From positions 22,069-86,068 of the forward strand of contig ML769675.1 of assembly GCA_009733575.1 (NCBI GenBank): 64,000 nt of DNA, given 5' to 3'. Source of the DNA: Gymnopus androsaceus JB14 (lineage: Eukaryota; Basidiomycota; Agaricomycetes; Agaricales; Omphalotaceae). The translations under genes were made by a program, and so were the position numbers. The number at the start of each line of letters is the position of its first letter. Position 1 is the stretch's first letter. Shown here one piece after another: positions 22,420-35,500 of the stretch. Under the pieces are notes generated by a model, which saw only the letters and a program-made list of their open reading frames with translations, had not been told where the DNA came from and searched no databases.

Positions 22420-24446
22420 GGGGCGAGGAATTAGACGTTAAACGGGTTCCCGAGAAATAGTTCCTGGTTGGGAGCCACGCGAGATATGTAGATATGTAGG
22501 GATGGGGTTAGGCTCGTGCCCACGGTCCTACTGGAGCAAATCTTCCGAGGCTCAAGCAAGTAAAGATCACTTGAACATATGTATGTTTCCAAGAGTCCAG
22601 AGAATGACAGGAAGAAAATAGGGCTGATGGTTGAAGAGGGAGAACCGTGCACGTTCAGCAACGACGACGTATTTTGTAACGCACCCAAACAGCGTTCATT
22701 TTTCTAGCCAATGAACAAACGGCGAGATGTCGGAAGACTCTGAGAATACGCGGACTTCTTCGTCCTCGCGGACATCACTCTCGTAATGGACAAACACATG
22801 GTGTGATATAATCTAGATCTGCATCACCCTGAAAGGAAAGAAAAGGTACAACTTCGAAGAGCCGAATCTCTGGTTATTCCCACGTGATCGTTCTGTCTTT
22901 TCTACTTAGTTCATTCATTCTCGCCCTCGCCTCGATTTCTCTATGCATTCTATGTTCTACGTTATATTTTTTACAGATATTTTTCATCTCACATCCCGGA
23001 ATATAACGACAAACGTATTTTAGTAAATTGGATCTACTTACCTGTCTTGTCGGTCTTCCACATTCAAATGCTTGACTGGCCCCACATATCGAGCTCAGTA
23101 TTACCCTAGTGGTGGCGCTCCATTTTTTCCGGAATCCCTGCAGAGAATTTTGCTTATGGAGTCTATGTTTACCCCCACTCTCGATGATATAGTTTTATCC
23201 AAAGCTAGTACCCTTGAGTTTTTGATTTCGCTCTCTTGATTTAATTAATGAATAACCAGGGCCTACACTGCAGAGGTCTACTCTAGCACGTATGAAAGCC
23301 CAGTCTGTTGCTAAATGTCGCGTTATAAGCAGATGCAAGAAAGTATAATGCATGCACTATCATGTGGTGGTCTTCTTCCCCACTTGACTCCATACCGTGA
23401 AAGTTGAAGGTGTCGGAGGTCTTGAGCAAAGGCACCTCACCTCATGCGGCGAGATGACAGACCCTTTCATCGTCTAACGTTTGACAGTCTTATATATGGA
23501 ACGCAATCTTAGCAAACGAATTCAACGATGACAGGTCTCGCGTTCATAACCTGGCATGACCTCAGCCTACTAGTCTCCTTCTAGCGTTCATAAATCTTCT
23601 TCTGTTCGAAGAATTGAATCAATCTGTCATTGTTAATATCGTATGTAGGACTTTCGTACGGCGAGCACAAGCTTGAGTTGGGCAGGATATGGAAGGAAGG
23701 AAATCTTATTACATGGCAAGGTCCAAGAGCTGAACGATCACTTGGTCTACTTGCTTTATCGGTCCATAGTCATCGGTAAATGCGCTGTTCAAGTTGTTCC
23801 TGCCAAACAGGATTTCGTGAAAGGGACGAAGGACGGCTCCTTCGCAAAAAACTCTTCCACAAGATTCTACAGTTATAATAATGTGAAAACATATGCCCAC
23901 AGCAGGCACAGTCTCAGCTCCAACCGATTAGGATTTTAGTATGCTATCTCCGTGCCAGAAAAGGAAAAGTTCTCCGCTCATGCTTCTGCCGAGCTAGATC
24001 AAAAGACAATTTACAGCTCTCGTTAGGAGACGTCTAAGACATGAGGCATAAATATGAGGAAATTAAATCGATGGATGGGCGATAGATGGATATTCATCTT
24101 AAAGGTTAAGACATGGGAAGACATTTTCGAATCTAGTATCCTCAATGCGTTGCCCGTGAGCTCTTTTTTCCTGCCAAGGGTATCATTTTAATGGGAATAT
24201 ATTTGATTGAAAAGCTTAAGCTGTAAACTAAAATTGTCAATGGCTTCTATCAAGGAAGGATTCAGAAGGAAGCGTATCCCTAGATAGAAAGAATTTGCGA
24301 ACCGAGTCTCAAGAAAATCAGAAGCAAACATGAGAGTAGGGGGGCGCTGCTGAGACTGGGGCATATACAATATTGAATACGTTACTGTACTACATACAAA
24401 TTTTAACGAGAATGATTACTACAAAAAGCACCGAGCCCAATTTAAA
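22420..24446. other. 2-kb gene-poor region, possible regulator promoter
   Basis: Upstream region of the Zn2Cys6 gene and 3' side of the ADH gene. Small open frames on both strands at about 23673-23939 overlap each other and have no domain or splice pattern. I see no gene. Confidence 0.45.
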
Positions 24447-26476
24447 TTAGGATTGCCAATCGTCGACCCGGCTGGTGAGTGGACAGCCAGCGCTCGGTGC
24501 TGATGAGAATTGAGTTTCTACGAAAACCTTTTCCACACCGTCGATTCGATTGTCGAAGGCGGAGTAGAGCTTGGCCATGTCGTCAATGGGGACTCGGTGT
24601 GTTATCATACTGCATATGGCGGACAAAATTAGTATGAAAAACGAACTAAAATAAATGGCAGACGTTGTTCAGCCCATGGACATAGACTTACAATGTAGGG
24701 TCGAATTTCCCGGGAATAATGTAGTCGTTTAGAATTTCTTCCCAGTATTTGAGGACAGGTGCTTGTCCGTTTCCGATCAAGCTTCAAAAAAAAAAAAAAA
24801 TGTCAGTTACCGCACAAGGAAGGATCAAAGGCAATGAAAATGGGCGGAAAATGGAAGTGCAAAGACGCCGAAATTGCTTTGCATACAAAAGCATAATGAA
24901 AGGCGAAATATCCCCAAGCAACATATTTAAGCTCCCGCTCGAAATCGGGGAGTGCGGTACACTGTACGACGTGTTCAGTGCACTTATAATAAGTGCAGAG
25001 GCGCTCGGTTATTAATGTCGCGCCGAATGTAAAGAACCAATGACTTTCCAACAGAGAAAGTAAACTACGTACCGAACTCCCTTCTCCATTAAAGCGCCAA
25101 TATTGAAGCCGTTGGTGTAACCCGCATATGCGGCAATTATTCCACAGCGACCCATCTTGCGCACGGAAACTATCATTTCGTTAACGGTTTCAGAAACATC
25201 GGTTTCCAGCATTAATGTTTTCTGCACTTTGTGCAACAGCGTCTTTGGTTCATGGAAAGTACCTGATATCCAAGATGATATGATTAAATGCTCTGAATGA
25301 TTATATTTTGCTTACCGCAATCGAGAGCGACATCCAGACCTCTAGGGCAGAGCTCATAAATCCGTTTTGTAACATCAGAGTACTGACTGAAGTCAATGGT
25401 CTCGATTCCAGACTTGCTTTCTGCAAATTGCAGGCGAGATGGGACTTTGTCAATACCAATCACACGTGAAGCTCCTTTGAGTAGAGCCCATCGTGCAGCG
25501 CATTGACCTATGGGACCAAGACCCTATGTGAAGTGAAGATTAGTTAAAAGACATTGGAATCAAACAACGAAACATACCCATATACCAACCACATCTCCTG
25601 GCTTGACGCCCGTATCAACCACAGTGTGATAGCTGGTTGGCAAAACGTCCGAGAGGTACATTGCTTTTTCGTCCGGAATTTCGTCGGGAATCGGTAGAAG
25701 ATTGACCTCACCGATGGGCACCCGAACGTATTCAGCCTGCCCTCCGGGAAAGCCGCCAGTAAAGTGAGAGTAGCCGAAGAAGCCAGCATCACGCTGGCCG
25801 TACATATAGTTCTGAAGTCTGTTGATGGGTTGTGAGCAAGTTATTGGAAAGGATATTGAACACAACAGACGAAGAATTGTTGGTACGGTCGCAAAACGAA
25901 GACAAGTTTTCCTTGCAATAGTCGCATTTGCCGCAGGCAATTTGGAAGGACGAGACGACTCTTTGACCTGGTTTAAGGTTTGTAACGTTGGGCCCTACTT
26001 TGAATACCTTTCCCATGAACTATAGAGTAGATATATCCCGTCGTAAGTAATCTTTCTATTGAGGTTTTGCAACCGGAGCGCACCTCGTGTCCCAATATAT
26101 CACCTTTTTGCAACGCCATAATCTCGCCGTGGTATCTAATAGTTTTAAACATTTAGACCTATAGAGCCTCCGAGGGATGTGTGAATCACGTACAGATGCA
26201 GATCCGAACCACATATCGTTGTTCCAGTTACTTGGAGAATTACATCGTCGGGCTCGGTTATGTCGGGGATAGGGGCAGCAACAACCCTAACATCCTTCGC
26301 ACCGAACCAGGCTAGAGCCTTCATTGTGGCGCCTCCTTCAACATGTTTATATTCTGGATGAATCTCGGTAGGCACAGTGCCGAGGTGCTACAAAAGATTG
26401 TGTGGTTTTTCAGTGATTATTACTCCAAAGACTTGATACGATATACCTCTTGAAATTTGTTCGCAGCAGCTTGCAT
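24447..26476 (-). CDS. zinc-dependent alcohol dehydrogenase, formaldehyde-dehydrogenase-like
   Basis: NAD(H)-linked oxidation of an alcohol or aldehyde adduct in the GroES-like/MDR superfamily. A tiny first exon (26476-26447, [10 protein letters not shown]) joins [20 protein letters not shown], then [20 protein letters not shown]. The catalytic zinc site is CGSDLHLY and GHEFMGKV. The structural zinc cysteines are [15 protein letters not shown]. The Rossmann motif [10 protein letters not shown] is followed by VIGIDK, whose Asp points to NAD. The order is that of the glutathione-independent formaldehyde dehydrogenase-like branch ([20 protein letters not shown]). The C-terminus reads [20 protein letters not shown] and ends RVDDWQS. 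One intron (near 24787) contains a 15-base A run. Length of ~410 aa is normal. It sits beside the Zn2Cys6 regulator, transcribed in the same direction. Confidence 0.9.
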
Positions 26477-26889
26477 GATTGTTGAAACCCTTGTCTGTTG
26501 GAAAACCAAGTTTTAAGCAACAAAGTGTATGATGTTGCTTATGACGCTGGTGGATCTTTGAGGTCATAATGGTCATAATGAGAAAAAATTAAGGCAATTA
26601 CGCTTGAGATACGCACTGAAAACCGTTCGATCTCCCAGACTGTTCGATCTCGTCCAGTACTGCACATGAAAATAACCAGCGAATGGAGATGCCATGAGAA
26701 TTCTTCAAACTTGAGCATTCGGTAGAGCGGCTCACACAAGCACGCGCATGAAAGTTGGTCCGAAGAGTTTTCGATCATGGAGCTATACGATCACATGATG
26801 ATTATTGTCGGCGCATCCCTTTCCCGACACACTGATGCGCTTTTTAATTATATAATAAATAATAGTAATAAATTACACCACCGACAATA
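26477..26889. other. spacer between WD40 gene and ADH gene
   Basis: Promoter side of the ADH gene. A repeated ggtcata motif occurs near 26561-26577. No gene. Confidence 0.4.
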
Positions 26890-28207
26890 TCAAAGGGTCT
26901 CCCATAGACGAACTGTATGGTCGTCCGAACATGATGCAAAAACCTTCTCGTTGAGCGGATGCCATGTTACAGCGCTCACGGTCAAATTACCGTTATTCGC
27001 TGCACCATGTCGTAGTACAGATTGAAGAATACCTGTCAGGCGGTTCCAAACAAAAATGCGGCCATCTAATAGGCGGATCAGGCGCAAGGCCAAAACACCT
27101 GAAGGATGCTTCACAGACCTTCACTTCCACTGAGGATGAACCTGTCTGCAGTCTCGCCACTAAAGCAGCTACGAAGGAGATCCTTGCGGTTTTTATGACC
27201 CATGTATCGCCCAGTTTTCACATTGAACTTCAAGTCCCATAACGAAATTTCCTATCACGTCCAGGCAAATTCCATGTTAGCTACAAACGGATGTTCACAT
27301 ATGTACTCGCTTACATTCCGAGAATTTACAAGCGCATGCCGAGCATCTCTTGATATGATGATAGATGTGGATCCTTCCTCGATCTTCAAAGTCCTACAGC
27401 ACGTTGAGACATCTGTATAAAACGAAGTGCTGAAAACAAACTTTTGTGTTCGACGAGTCAAGAGCGAATAGATCATTATTTGATAGACCGGGGCCTTCAT
27501 TTTTGCTTTCACAGCCATAGTAGCGATCATAGTACTACATTGAAGACCAACTATAGCCAGCTGCATCTCATTTGGGACAAGATCCATGCTCAAAATGCGG
27601 ATATTCCCCGGATACCATTGATGAATACAGTTCCCGGTTGAGTCCTTCATAGAAAATTACAGCCAGACAGACATAAAAAGCAAACTCAACGCACCCAATG
27701 AACTATCTTTCGGTCTATTCCTCCAGAAATATAGCCCGATTCGTTTGGTAACCTCAGAAGACTCGTGATAGTCTCAGAATGAACTTCTTCTAGAGTGCGT
27801 AGGCATTCCCCACTCTGTAGAAGCTATGAGCGAACAAGATTCATCCGGAAGAATCGAAACAAGTTGGACCTTCACTTCCCAGAGGAAAATCAGAAACTCC
27901 GATGACGTGAGCAGGATCGATTCATCTGCAGACCAAGCTAGACAGGATACAGGCATCTCGTGTCGCAAGACATGAGCAGACTCCCACTCTTCGGATCCCA
28001 GCTAACGATCGTTGGTTATACGACTCTCTGAAGGATAGACACTTTTCCAATCACCTTTCTCCTCCAAATGATTGCCGATCCATCCTTTCCCCCACTCGCA
28101 ATAAAAGAACCTCCAGGACTCCATTCCAGATTCCAGACTTCGTCGACGTGCCCAAACAGAATGTGACGTGTTTCTGCAAACTTTGTGGTGCTATTGTCTT
28201 CCGCCAT
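26890..28207 (-). CDS. WD40-repeat protein, WDR26/GID7-like
   Basis: Likely a beta-propeller scaffold related to WDR26/Gid7, a subunit of the GID/CTLH ubiquitin ligase. It starts at 28207 (MAEDNSTTKFAETRHILFGH), then DEVWNLEWSPGGSFIASGGK with DGSAIIW. Further repeats read MPVSCLAWSADESILLTSSE, ITSLLRLPNESGYISGGIDR, DLKFNVKTGRYMGHKNRKDL with LLRSCFSG, and NGRIFVWNRLTGILQSV. The last repeat, SAVTWHPLNEKVFASCSDDH, is the most typical one. It ends at 26890 after RLWETL. The order matches WDR26 homologues, but this protein is only about 400 aa and lacks the N-terminal LisH-CTLH modules that bind the rest of the complex. I saw no such exon upstream. It may be a truncated paralogue. Confidence 0.75.
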
Positions 28208-29623
28208 TGTAGTGTGTTGGCATAGTTAGTCGTTTATGTGCATGGAATTTCTGCGAGACAAAAAGGCTAGATATAAGAAACGCCGAGGACTCGAAGCAGG
28301 TTATTATATCATTCAAGCTTCATTTGGTATCATTGATTTCTCCTGGTACGTTCTGTTAGGCATGTCCATTCGCGTTGGTAGTAGTCGCACTGGTTAAGCT
28401 GGTTGAGCATGATAGCATTCGATATGCATATGGTGCTGTGAAAACAACGACATCATGACGGTTAAAAGCAGAAAGGATTTTTGACGCTTATGAGCGTCTC
28501 GAATGCGATGGCAACTCTGGTGCCACCATCGTACATAACCAGGAATCATACTCATTCATTCCTTCGGTTGAATCTTCAACGCTGTTGCGATGAGTTCAGT
28601 CTTATTTGCTCGACAATATTAACCTCTCAAGCGTCTCTGGTAAGCTGTGGGTTTCGCTTCACTTGACGGGGACATATTTATGTTTCAGAGCAATTTCAGA
28701 GGCCTAAACGGTTGCGCGAAAGTTACAACAGCTCGACCTAACTATTAAAGGGAATGAGCGTGAATGCAACATGAATGCAGCATGCTTGATCATGATGGAA
28801 TATGATAGTTGCAATGTTTCTCGTCGCCACTGATTACCGCTGTTGGCAAGGCTGTTGGCGTTGCCCCTTCTCCATTCTTGTGAAGTTGCTACTCTTTGGC
28901 TACTCTGGTTTGAAAATAGTCCAAAGGCTCTTTCAGCGCCTTTTCTTAGCGCTCATTAGTCTAATCTAATCTAATCTCCCCACGGTTCTTTCCTAGCGAC
29001 TTTCGCTCGGATTTAATCCGATGGAATTATCCAAACTTAGCGTTATTTAGACTGTGCGAGGCATAGGAGAAGCAGAACCTAAGGTACGCCTCCAAAACAT
29101 TAATCCATCTATAATCTTCTGCAAGCATACTAGTCTGAATCGAATCAATCGATGACTTTTGCCTCGTTGGAACAGACACCTCTCAGACCAGATGATACAT
29201 ACATGAGATCAATGCTATAAGGAGCCTACTCTGCTTAACTTCCATGAATAGATAGGGACATTTGTGGCAATTTTATGTGTTTCCTTCAACAGTCAAGTCG
29301 TCAACAAGTCGTGGTCAAATTCATTAATTTCTTTCTGACTGGTAGACCTGGGCTCATGTCTTCAAACTACAGGACTCGGAAATCGAAATAGATCTAGACA
29401 TAACTGAAAGTAAAGCGGATTCGGATTCCGGAAAAAAAAAACGGAAACGCGCTCACAACGCCGCCACCGCCCCAACTTATGCTTTTCCTAAGCCACAGGC
29501 CCGCAGGGCGAGGCCTAGGGTGATGTGGAACTCCTAGTGGCGCCTGGTGTAATAGTCCTAGTCCAAGTGACATACGCTTGGTCCTTGGAGATGTGCTGAA
29601 TGGGGAAATGCTAGAAGCCCATA
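28208..29623. other. 1.4-kb gene-poor region
   Basis: No convincing gene. A short tandem (ctaat repeats with one extra base, near 28961-28977) and A-runs are the only structure seen. Confidence 0.5.
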
Positions 29624-31981
29624 CTATACGTAGGCGTACGTGGATAAGAGATTCAAAGTGACGAGTTGGAGTTGCGGGCGCCTAGTCATAACTTTGGAGT
29701 GGGTCTTGGTGTTGGGCACAGTTTTAATCTCAAGCGAATAAGCAGCGGTCATCTCCATAAGTAGGTTCGGATAAGGCATCCTGACGCCTGACAGAGTGAC
29801 AGCCAGTGGATAACTGGTGGATAAGTATGTATCAGGGAGGGATCTGTCAATCATACAAACTTCGAGAGTCGGAATGGCGGGATTGGGACTTGGTCTCGGG
29901 AGTAGCAGCGGTAACCCCGTTCTAATATGAATTTCTTGGCATTGAGGGTTGAAGCTGACATTATTGTTGGCCGGCGGGTCGACGCTTCAGGTTGGGATAT
30001 ACTCGTATGGTAACTTGAAAGAGAGATGTAGCATATGGGATTCGGGAACGAGCGGGAGAGTACATAGTGCCAGTAGATCATAGCGGGAGCGCAAGCAAGC
30101 GGGAGAACGGTGATACTGTAGTGAAGACATGGTGTCAATCGTCATTCGATCCTGGTGGATGATACATGTGGATTTTTTGTGGTGGCCTACTGCCTGGTGC
30201 ATGCCGCATGCCTCCGCAACTTGATCAACGCAAACTGAGGTGTACGGGTGGGTCAAGACCCAGTGGCGTCCAGTTGATGATGAGAACGGGAGCAATGCTT
30301 GAGTAAGATATTTATCTACAAGTACACACCTTCAAGTTGGATGACTTGCTTGTCCAGACTCCGAAAGTTGCACTCCGACGTGACTCCGATGTAGTCAGCG
30401 ACTCCAGATTTCCACTTCTCGGATTAGAATACTGCATTTGATGAATAGGATCGACAATGCTAGTGCCATGGGGTGGGGGAGCAATACGTATGTTCTCCCG
30501 CACACACGCTAACGTTCCCGGTCGGCAGCGTCTATCGCATTTCCAGCTCCATGAATGATATTGAACTCCGAATCTACTTGATCCTAGGAGCGGCAATGCT
30601 CGAAACTTGGTCGACGTCGTACATGGACTAAGCCGATAAGTATTAGCAACTCTCAGATTAGAATACTAGATGAATAGGATCGACAACCGTAATCGATCCA
30701 ACTTCGCAAAGCCTCCCGCACAGAGCGACCTTCCCGGTTCAGCTCCATATACAGTGATGAAGGGTCTCCAGACCATGCCTGCCTCAGTTTCAAGCAAAAA
30801 AAATGAGGAGGAACCCGAATCTGGGACTGCTCTGCTGTATCCGTATCTCGCAGCGGGAAGTCGATTTCCGAAGACGATAGAGTGCGCTGGAGGACCGAGG
30901 CGAATCAGAAATAATCTGTATTTCAGTTGAAACTCTGAAACAAGATTTGGGGTCGAGTTTGAGGATCGATTCGATTCCACGCCTGGCTATCGGTACCAAT
31001 ATCCAACATCACTGCCAGCGCACACGAATATAGTAAAAGAAAATGAACGCTTGTGATCATGAGAGTGGCAATTCCTCTGTAAAAGTAATTCTTTTTCCCA
31101 AGTTCATGATCTATAATATCGGAGATTACACTTTGGGCCCCGGAGAGGGGAAGAGCTTCGGGAGACACACGGAAAAGTATGAACATTCAACAGGAATAAC
31201 CTTAAGTAACTCTTGTGGAGGGGAAAGTCAAGCGAAAGTCGCACATAGTGTCCGCATTTCTGGGTCAAGTATGCCATTGGGCCAATCCGGATGAGGGTCT
31301 AGCTAGTATTGGGTGACAATTTTGGATGATGCGGAATTTGAATCAGAGGAAAGGAAGAGTGAATGAATGAAGCTACGGCTATTGGTTAATGACCACGAGT
31401 TCTAATGTACCCGTCGAAGGATGGTATGCCAGTTCTACAGCAATCGACTTGAGGCTGGAGCTGGTTTGTGCAGACGAAGATGGAGCGCCAGAGACAAAGA
31501 GAGAGAGAGATGCTGTAGAGAAGGTTAATGAGGAAATACACTGCCAGGCAATGTATTGCAGTGCGGAGGCGCGTCCGAGGGAACGATAATCTTGATACAG
31601 TGTACAATTGACAGGAATTGATCCCGGTAAGTATGCAATGAAGAGTATCGATAAAATACATATATCATCTTCTTGAATGGATCGATGGAATGGATGTATG
31701 TTTGCGGCATCCTTGACACGCGTCCGACACAACCAAAACACGAGGATACGAACCTAGATTGGGCTATGTATAAGGGCGGAAACGGATCCGAAGGCAACCT
31801 AAAGGAGATGAGGCGTTGGTGAGCCTGTAGGGCCAACCAAATTCCAACTGTAATCAGGATTCCGGGGGGTTAAAAGATTTTTTTCCCTTGGAGAAAGTTC
31901 TGATTGAAGTACTTCCGTGGGGGGCAAGTGGACGGGAGCGCGGTGTGAGCCGGATATTGAGTCAGGCGGTGTCATTGACAT
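29624..31981 (-). CDS. unresolved minus-strand gene region with membrane-like segments
   Basis: I cannot name or fully splice this. Coding-like minus pieces: an ATG exon at 31981 (MSMTPPDSISGSHRAPVHLP, ending YSWNL); a frame at 31661-31386 (CLAVYFLINLLYSISLSLCL) with membrane-helix character; a segment near 31080-31000 (ATLMITSVHFLLLYSCALAV) that joins after a TTACAG acceptor; and a 121-codon open stretch ending at 29624 (SVDPPANNNVSFNPQCQEIH .. VTLSGVRMPYPNLLMEM). A single in-frame TGA at 29987-29989 separates the last stretch from an open frame upstream. Either several introns I could not place, or a decaying gene or gene pair. A diverged internal duplication lies inside. Confidence 0.35.
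30412..30760. repeat. diverged direct duplication inside the unresolved region
   Basis: Two segments share blocks in the same order: ggattagaatactgcatttgatgaataggatcgacaa at ~30420-30456 and agattagaatactagatgaataggatcgacaa at ~30656-30687, followed by cccgcacacacg/cccgcacagagcg and cgttcccggt/ccttcccggtt blocks. Spacing is about 235 bp. It looks like an old tandem duplication. Confidence 0.5.
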
Positions 31982-32505
31982 GGTTCAGGCCATAAGCAAA
32001 GCATCTATTGAGAGAGAGTTAGTTAGAATTATCGTTGCTGTTCATAAAGCATGCCTTGTAAAGCTATACAAGGTCTCTGAGGAAATTGATGAGAGGCAGT
32101 CGAGGCAGTGAGTTAAAAGGCGCAACGGCGGTGCTTATTCCTTAAGGAGGTAAAGGCCGACATACTGGCGCCCGTAACCATATGTAGAACACGAGGCACA
32201 CTGATTCGGGCTGACGCTTGCGGCGTCTCCGAATTGCGGGTTTCCTTATAACATCCATCTCAGCTAGCGGCAATCCCTCTGACCTTTACTTTAACTTGCA
32301 TTTGTGGCTCAGCGCAGCCTCGTTGCTACTCAATTTACCCTTATAACTCCCCTACAATTTCTCTCCTCTTCTACTGCTGTCCTTCTTCCCGACGGAAGCT
32401 TGGACTATACCACGCAAGCGAACTATATCGAAACTTTTGTTGGATTTCAAAGAATCCCTAGTTAGCGAAATTCCGACTCGAATATAACCGCAATATTTGC
32501 AAGTC
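31982..32505. other. divergent promoter region
   Basis: Lies between the first ATG of the unresolved minus-strand gene and the BCS1-like gene. T/C-rich near the BCS1 start. No gene. Confidence 0.45.
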
Positions 32506-35500
32506 ATGGACACTTTCCGCTCTCTGGTCCAGCCGCTGGTTGGGCCGTCTGCTTCCTCTGCTGGAATGATAGACGGTATGAAACTTGTTGTGCTCGGTGG
32601 AACAGTCGAGACAGCGAGAAGAATGGGAAATAGGGCTTGGTAAGTTATTTCCTATGTTCCCCTACGAATTCTTACTAATTTGTTGTAGGAATCACTTTGT
32701 GAATTGTGAGCAGCTTTCCGCTCTTTCTCCGCTGCGCATCGCAGTCATCTGAAATTTACTAACTTGTCAAACAGCGTTCTTTCTGACGGCCCATTTCTCC
32801 GAAGATGACTATCCGTACGACTGGCTTATGCTTTGGCTCTCCCGAAGACCCGAATGGCAGCGTTCTCGTGAGTTCGAAACCACGACACGCCTGTCCACGC
32901 CACTTTCCGGTGGATCCAACTCGTCTTCTAGCAGAACGTCTGACAATTCGTTCGGAGATGAGGATTACACGGAATGGTGGGCCGAAACCAGCGATGAAAC
33001 TCCGACCCAGGAACATCCAGAAGTGTATAATTACGATGAAGATGATGTTCCAGGCAAGGTGAAGACCCGAGTGGTATTTCAGCCTACTTTCGATACGACA
33101 CATACGATCTACTACAGAGGGCACTGGTTGAGAGTGCGGAGGTGGAGGAAGGGTGATAATATGGGCAGTAAGTTCATTCGATGTTAAAGTTTCGATGCGG
33201 AACTGACGGATGCTCATACTTACAGATGGCGGAGGATGGGGAGGAAGTTACGGGTATAACTCTGGCGGCGGCGGAGAAATGCTGAGCATCAGGTAACCAT
33301 AACTCCAAGTTTAGTATTCACATAAATACTCACAATTAGATTTACAGCGTGGTAGCTCGCTCAAATACCATTCTGAAGCAGTTGGTCTTGCAAGCAAAAC
33401 GTGAATACGAAGCAGAGGCAATACATCGTATCCAGATCTATTTCGCCGATTCGCATGGAGGCTGGAGGTGAAGTTCAGGTCCTCATCTCCCTGTCTTTAA
33501 GCTAATAGCCTTCTTGTAGATGGACTGATTCCCGTCACAAACGGCCCATGAGCAGTATCGTCTTGAATCCGGGTGTCAAGGAGATGCTGTTGAGTGATAC
33601 CAAGGATTTTCTGAGAAGTGAGAAGGTATGTATCTCTTCTGTCATATGATGCTGCTTTGTTTCAATACTGATCCTGTTCTACAGTGGTACGCGGACCGCG
33701 GAATTCCTTTCCGTCGAGGGTATCTTCTTCATGGTGTCCCCGGTTCGGGAAAGTCGTCCCTGATACATGCTATTGCAAGTTCATCTTTCTCTCCGGTCCC
33801 GTGCCTCCTAATCACTCTTTTTCTGCACAATTATAGGCTGGTGAATTGATGCTCGACATCTACGCTCTCTCGCTCTCCGCTGCCTGGATTAATGATGCTA
33901 CCCTCACTACTCTCATGGGTCGTGTCCCTGCGCGGTGCATCGTTCTTCTCGAAGACCTCGACGCGGCATTTACACGAAGCACCGGGCGCAGATCCAAGAA
34001 GGATAAGAAGAAGGACAAGAAGAAGGATAAGAAGGATAAGAAGGCCAAAGATAAAGCCAAGGCTGATGCGAACGCTAATGCCACTACGACGACCTCTGGA
34101 TTATCTGCTTCGGCGGCATCGAGGAGACGACGGACCGGTGCGTCGGGTATCAATGGTGGTGCGAATGCTGCGGATGCAATGAGTGAAGTCAACACTCTCA
34201 GCTTGAGTGGGCTCTTGAATGCTTTGGATGGAGTGGCCGCTGCTGAGGGAAGGTTGCTCTTTGCGTGAGTTTTGATGCTTTTATTATAAAAATTCTGAAG
34301 ACTAGACTAACACATATCGCTCTACAGCACAACGAACCACCTTGATCACCTTGATCCTGCCCTATCCCGACCTGGACGAATGGACGTCTGGATCGATTTC
34401 AAGAACGCCAGTCGTTGGCAGGCTGAAGCACTTTTCAGGAATTTCTTTCCCAGCTCCAGCGAAGACGATAAGCCTGACGTGAAGGCAGACCTGAGCTCGA
34501 GAGCTCCGACACCCACACCTACATCTCCCTCATCGTCATCACCTTCCCTGTCTTCCAACCATTCTCGTGCCAGCTCGACGGCACCGGTTGAGAATGACGG
34601 CCCTATCACCCTAGATGCTGGATCTCTACCTCCGCTCGCACCAGAGCTTTCTGCAGAGGAAGAAGCCGAGTTCGCTGCAATGGGCCTGGTGCTTCCTGAC
34701 ATTCCTCGTAATGCTTCCGGTGCTGTTCCTGAAGAAGGCGATCTCGAAAACCTAGGTTCAGGTTCAAATTCTCGGCCTAGTACAGCGTCTTCTGGTGTCG
34801 GATCATGGATTGGCTTACCCTCGACGACAGCTACTGGCAAGAAACTCGAAACAGCTCAGCGTCATACAGCAACGTCGAACGGGACTTGGAGTCCATCTCC
34901 GAGTCTTTCGTCATTAAGCTCTATCGGGTCTGCTGTCTGGAGTATGAGTCCATCTTTTATGAGCTCCACCGCGAGTTTGGTTGGAGGTGCTGTGGGCGCT
35001 GTGACTGGTTCTTCGCCTTCTCCGGCTACTCCTTCTCGTTCCCGTGCAGCTTCCTCTGTTTCTTCACCTCGTGCTAGTTCCTCCAGCTCGCCGCAGCGGC
35101 GACAGCGTCCGAAGACACCGCACACACATTCTTCTGCGCCTCTCTCTATGTCAGTCTTGTCCAAGCTGGCAAAAGAGTTTGCGGAGGGTGTACCAGAGGA
35201 GGAATTCAGTATTGCTGCGTTACAGGGATACTTATTGAGGAATAAAAGTCGACCGGAGGAAGCCGTGAAGGGGGTTAGGGCGTGGGTTGAGGAGGAAAGG
35301 AAGAATAAGGAGAAACAGAAGGGTGCTAAGGGGAAGGATGAAGAGGAGCGAAAGAAGAGGAAGGAGAGGAGGAAGGAGAAGAAGGAGAAGAAGGAGAAGA
35401 GGAAGAAGAGTAAAGCGGAGGCTGCAGCTGCAGCTGCACTTGGTGCACAGCAGCAAATGTCGTCGATGATGGAGACCATGGTAGTTGCTGGATCTCCCAC

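Noticed and set aside
23673..23939. 88-codon plus and 66-codon minus frames
   Set aside because: Overlap each other, no family resemblance, no neighbouring exons found.
24787..24801. A-run as a possible retroposed poly(A) tail
   Set aside because: It lies inside a normal intron of the ADH gene, with no target-site duplication visible.
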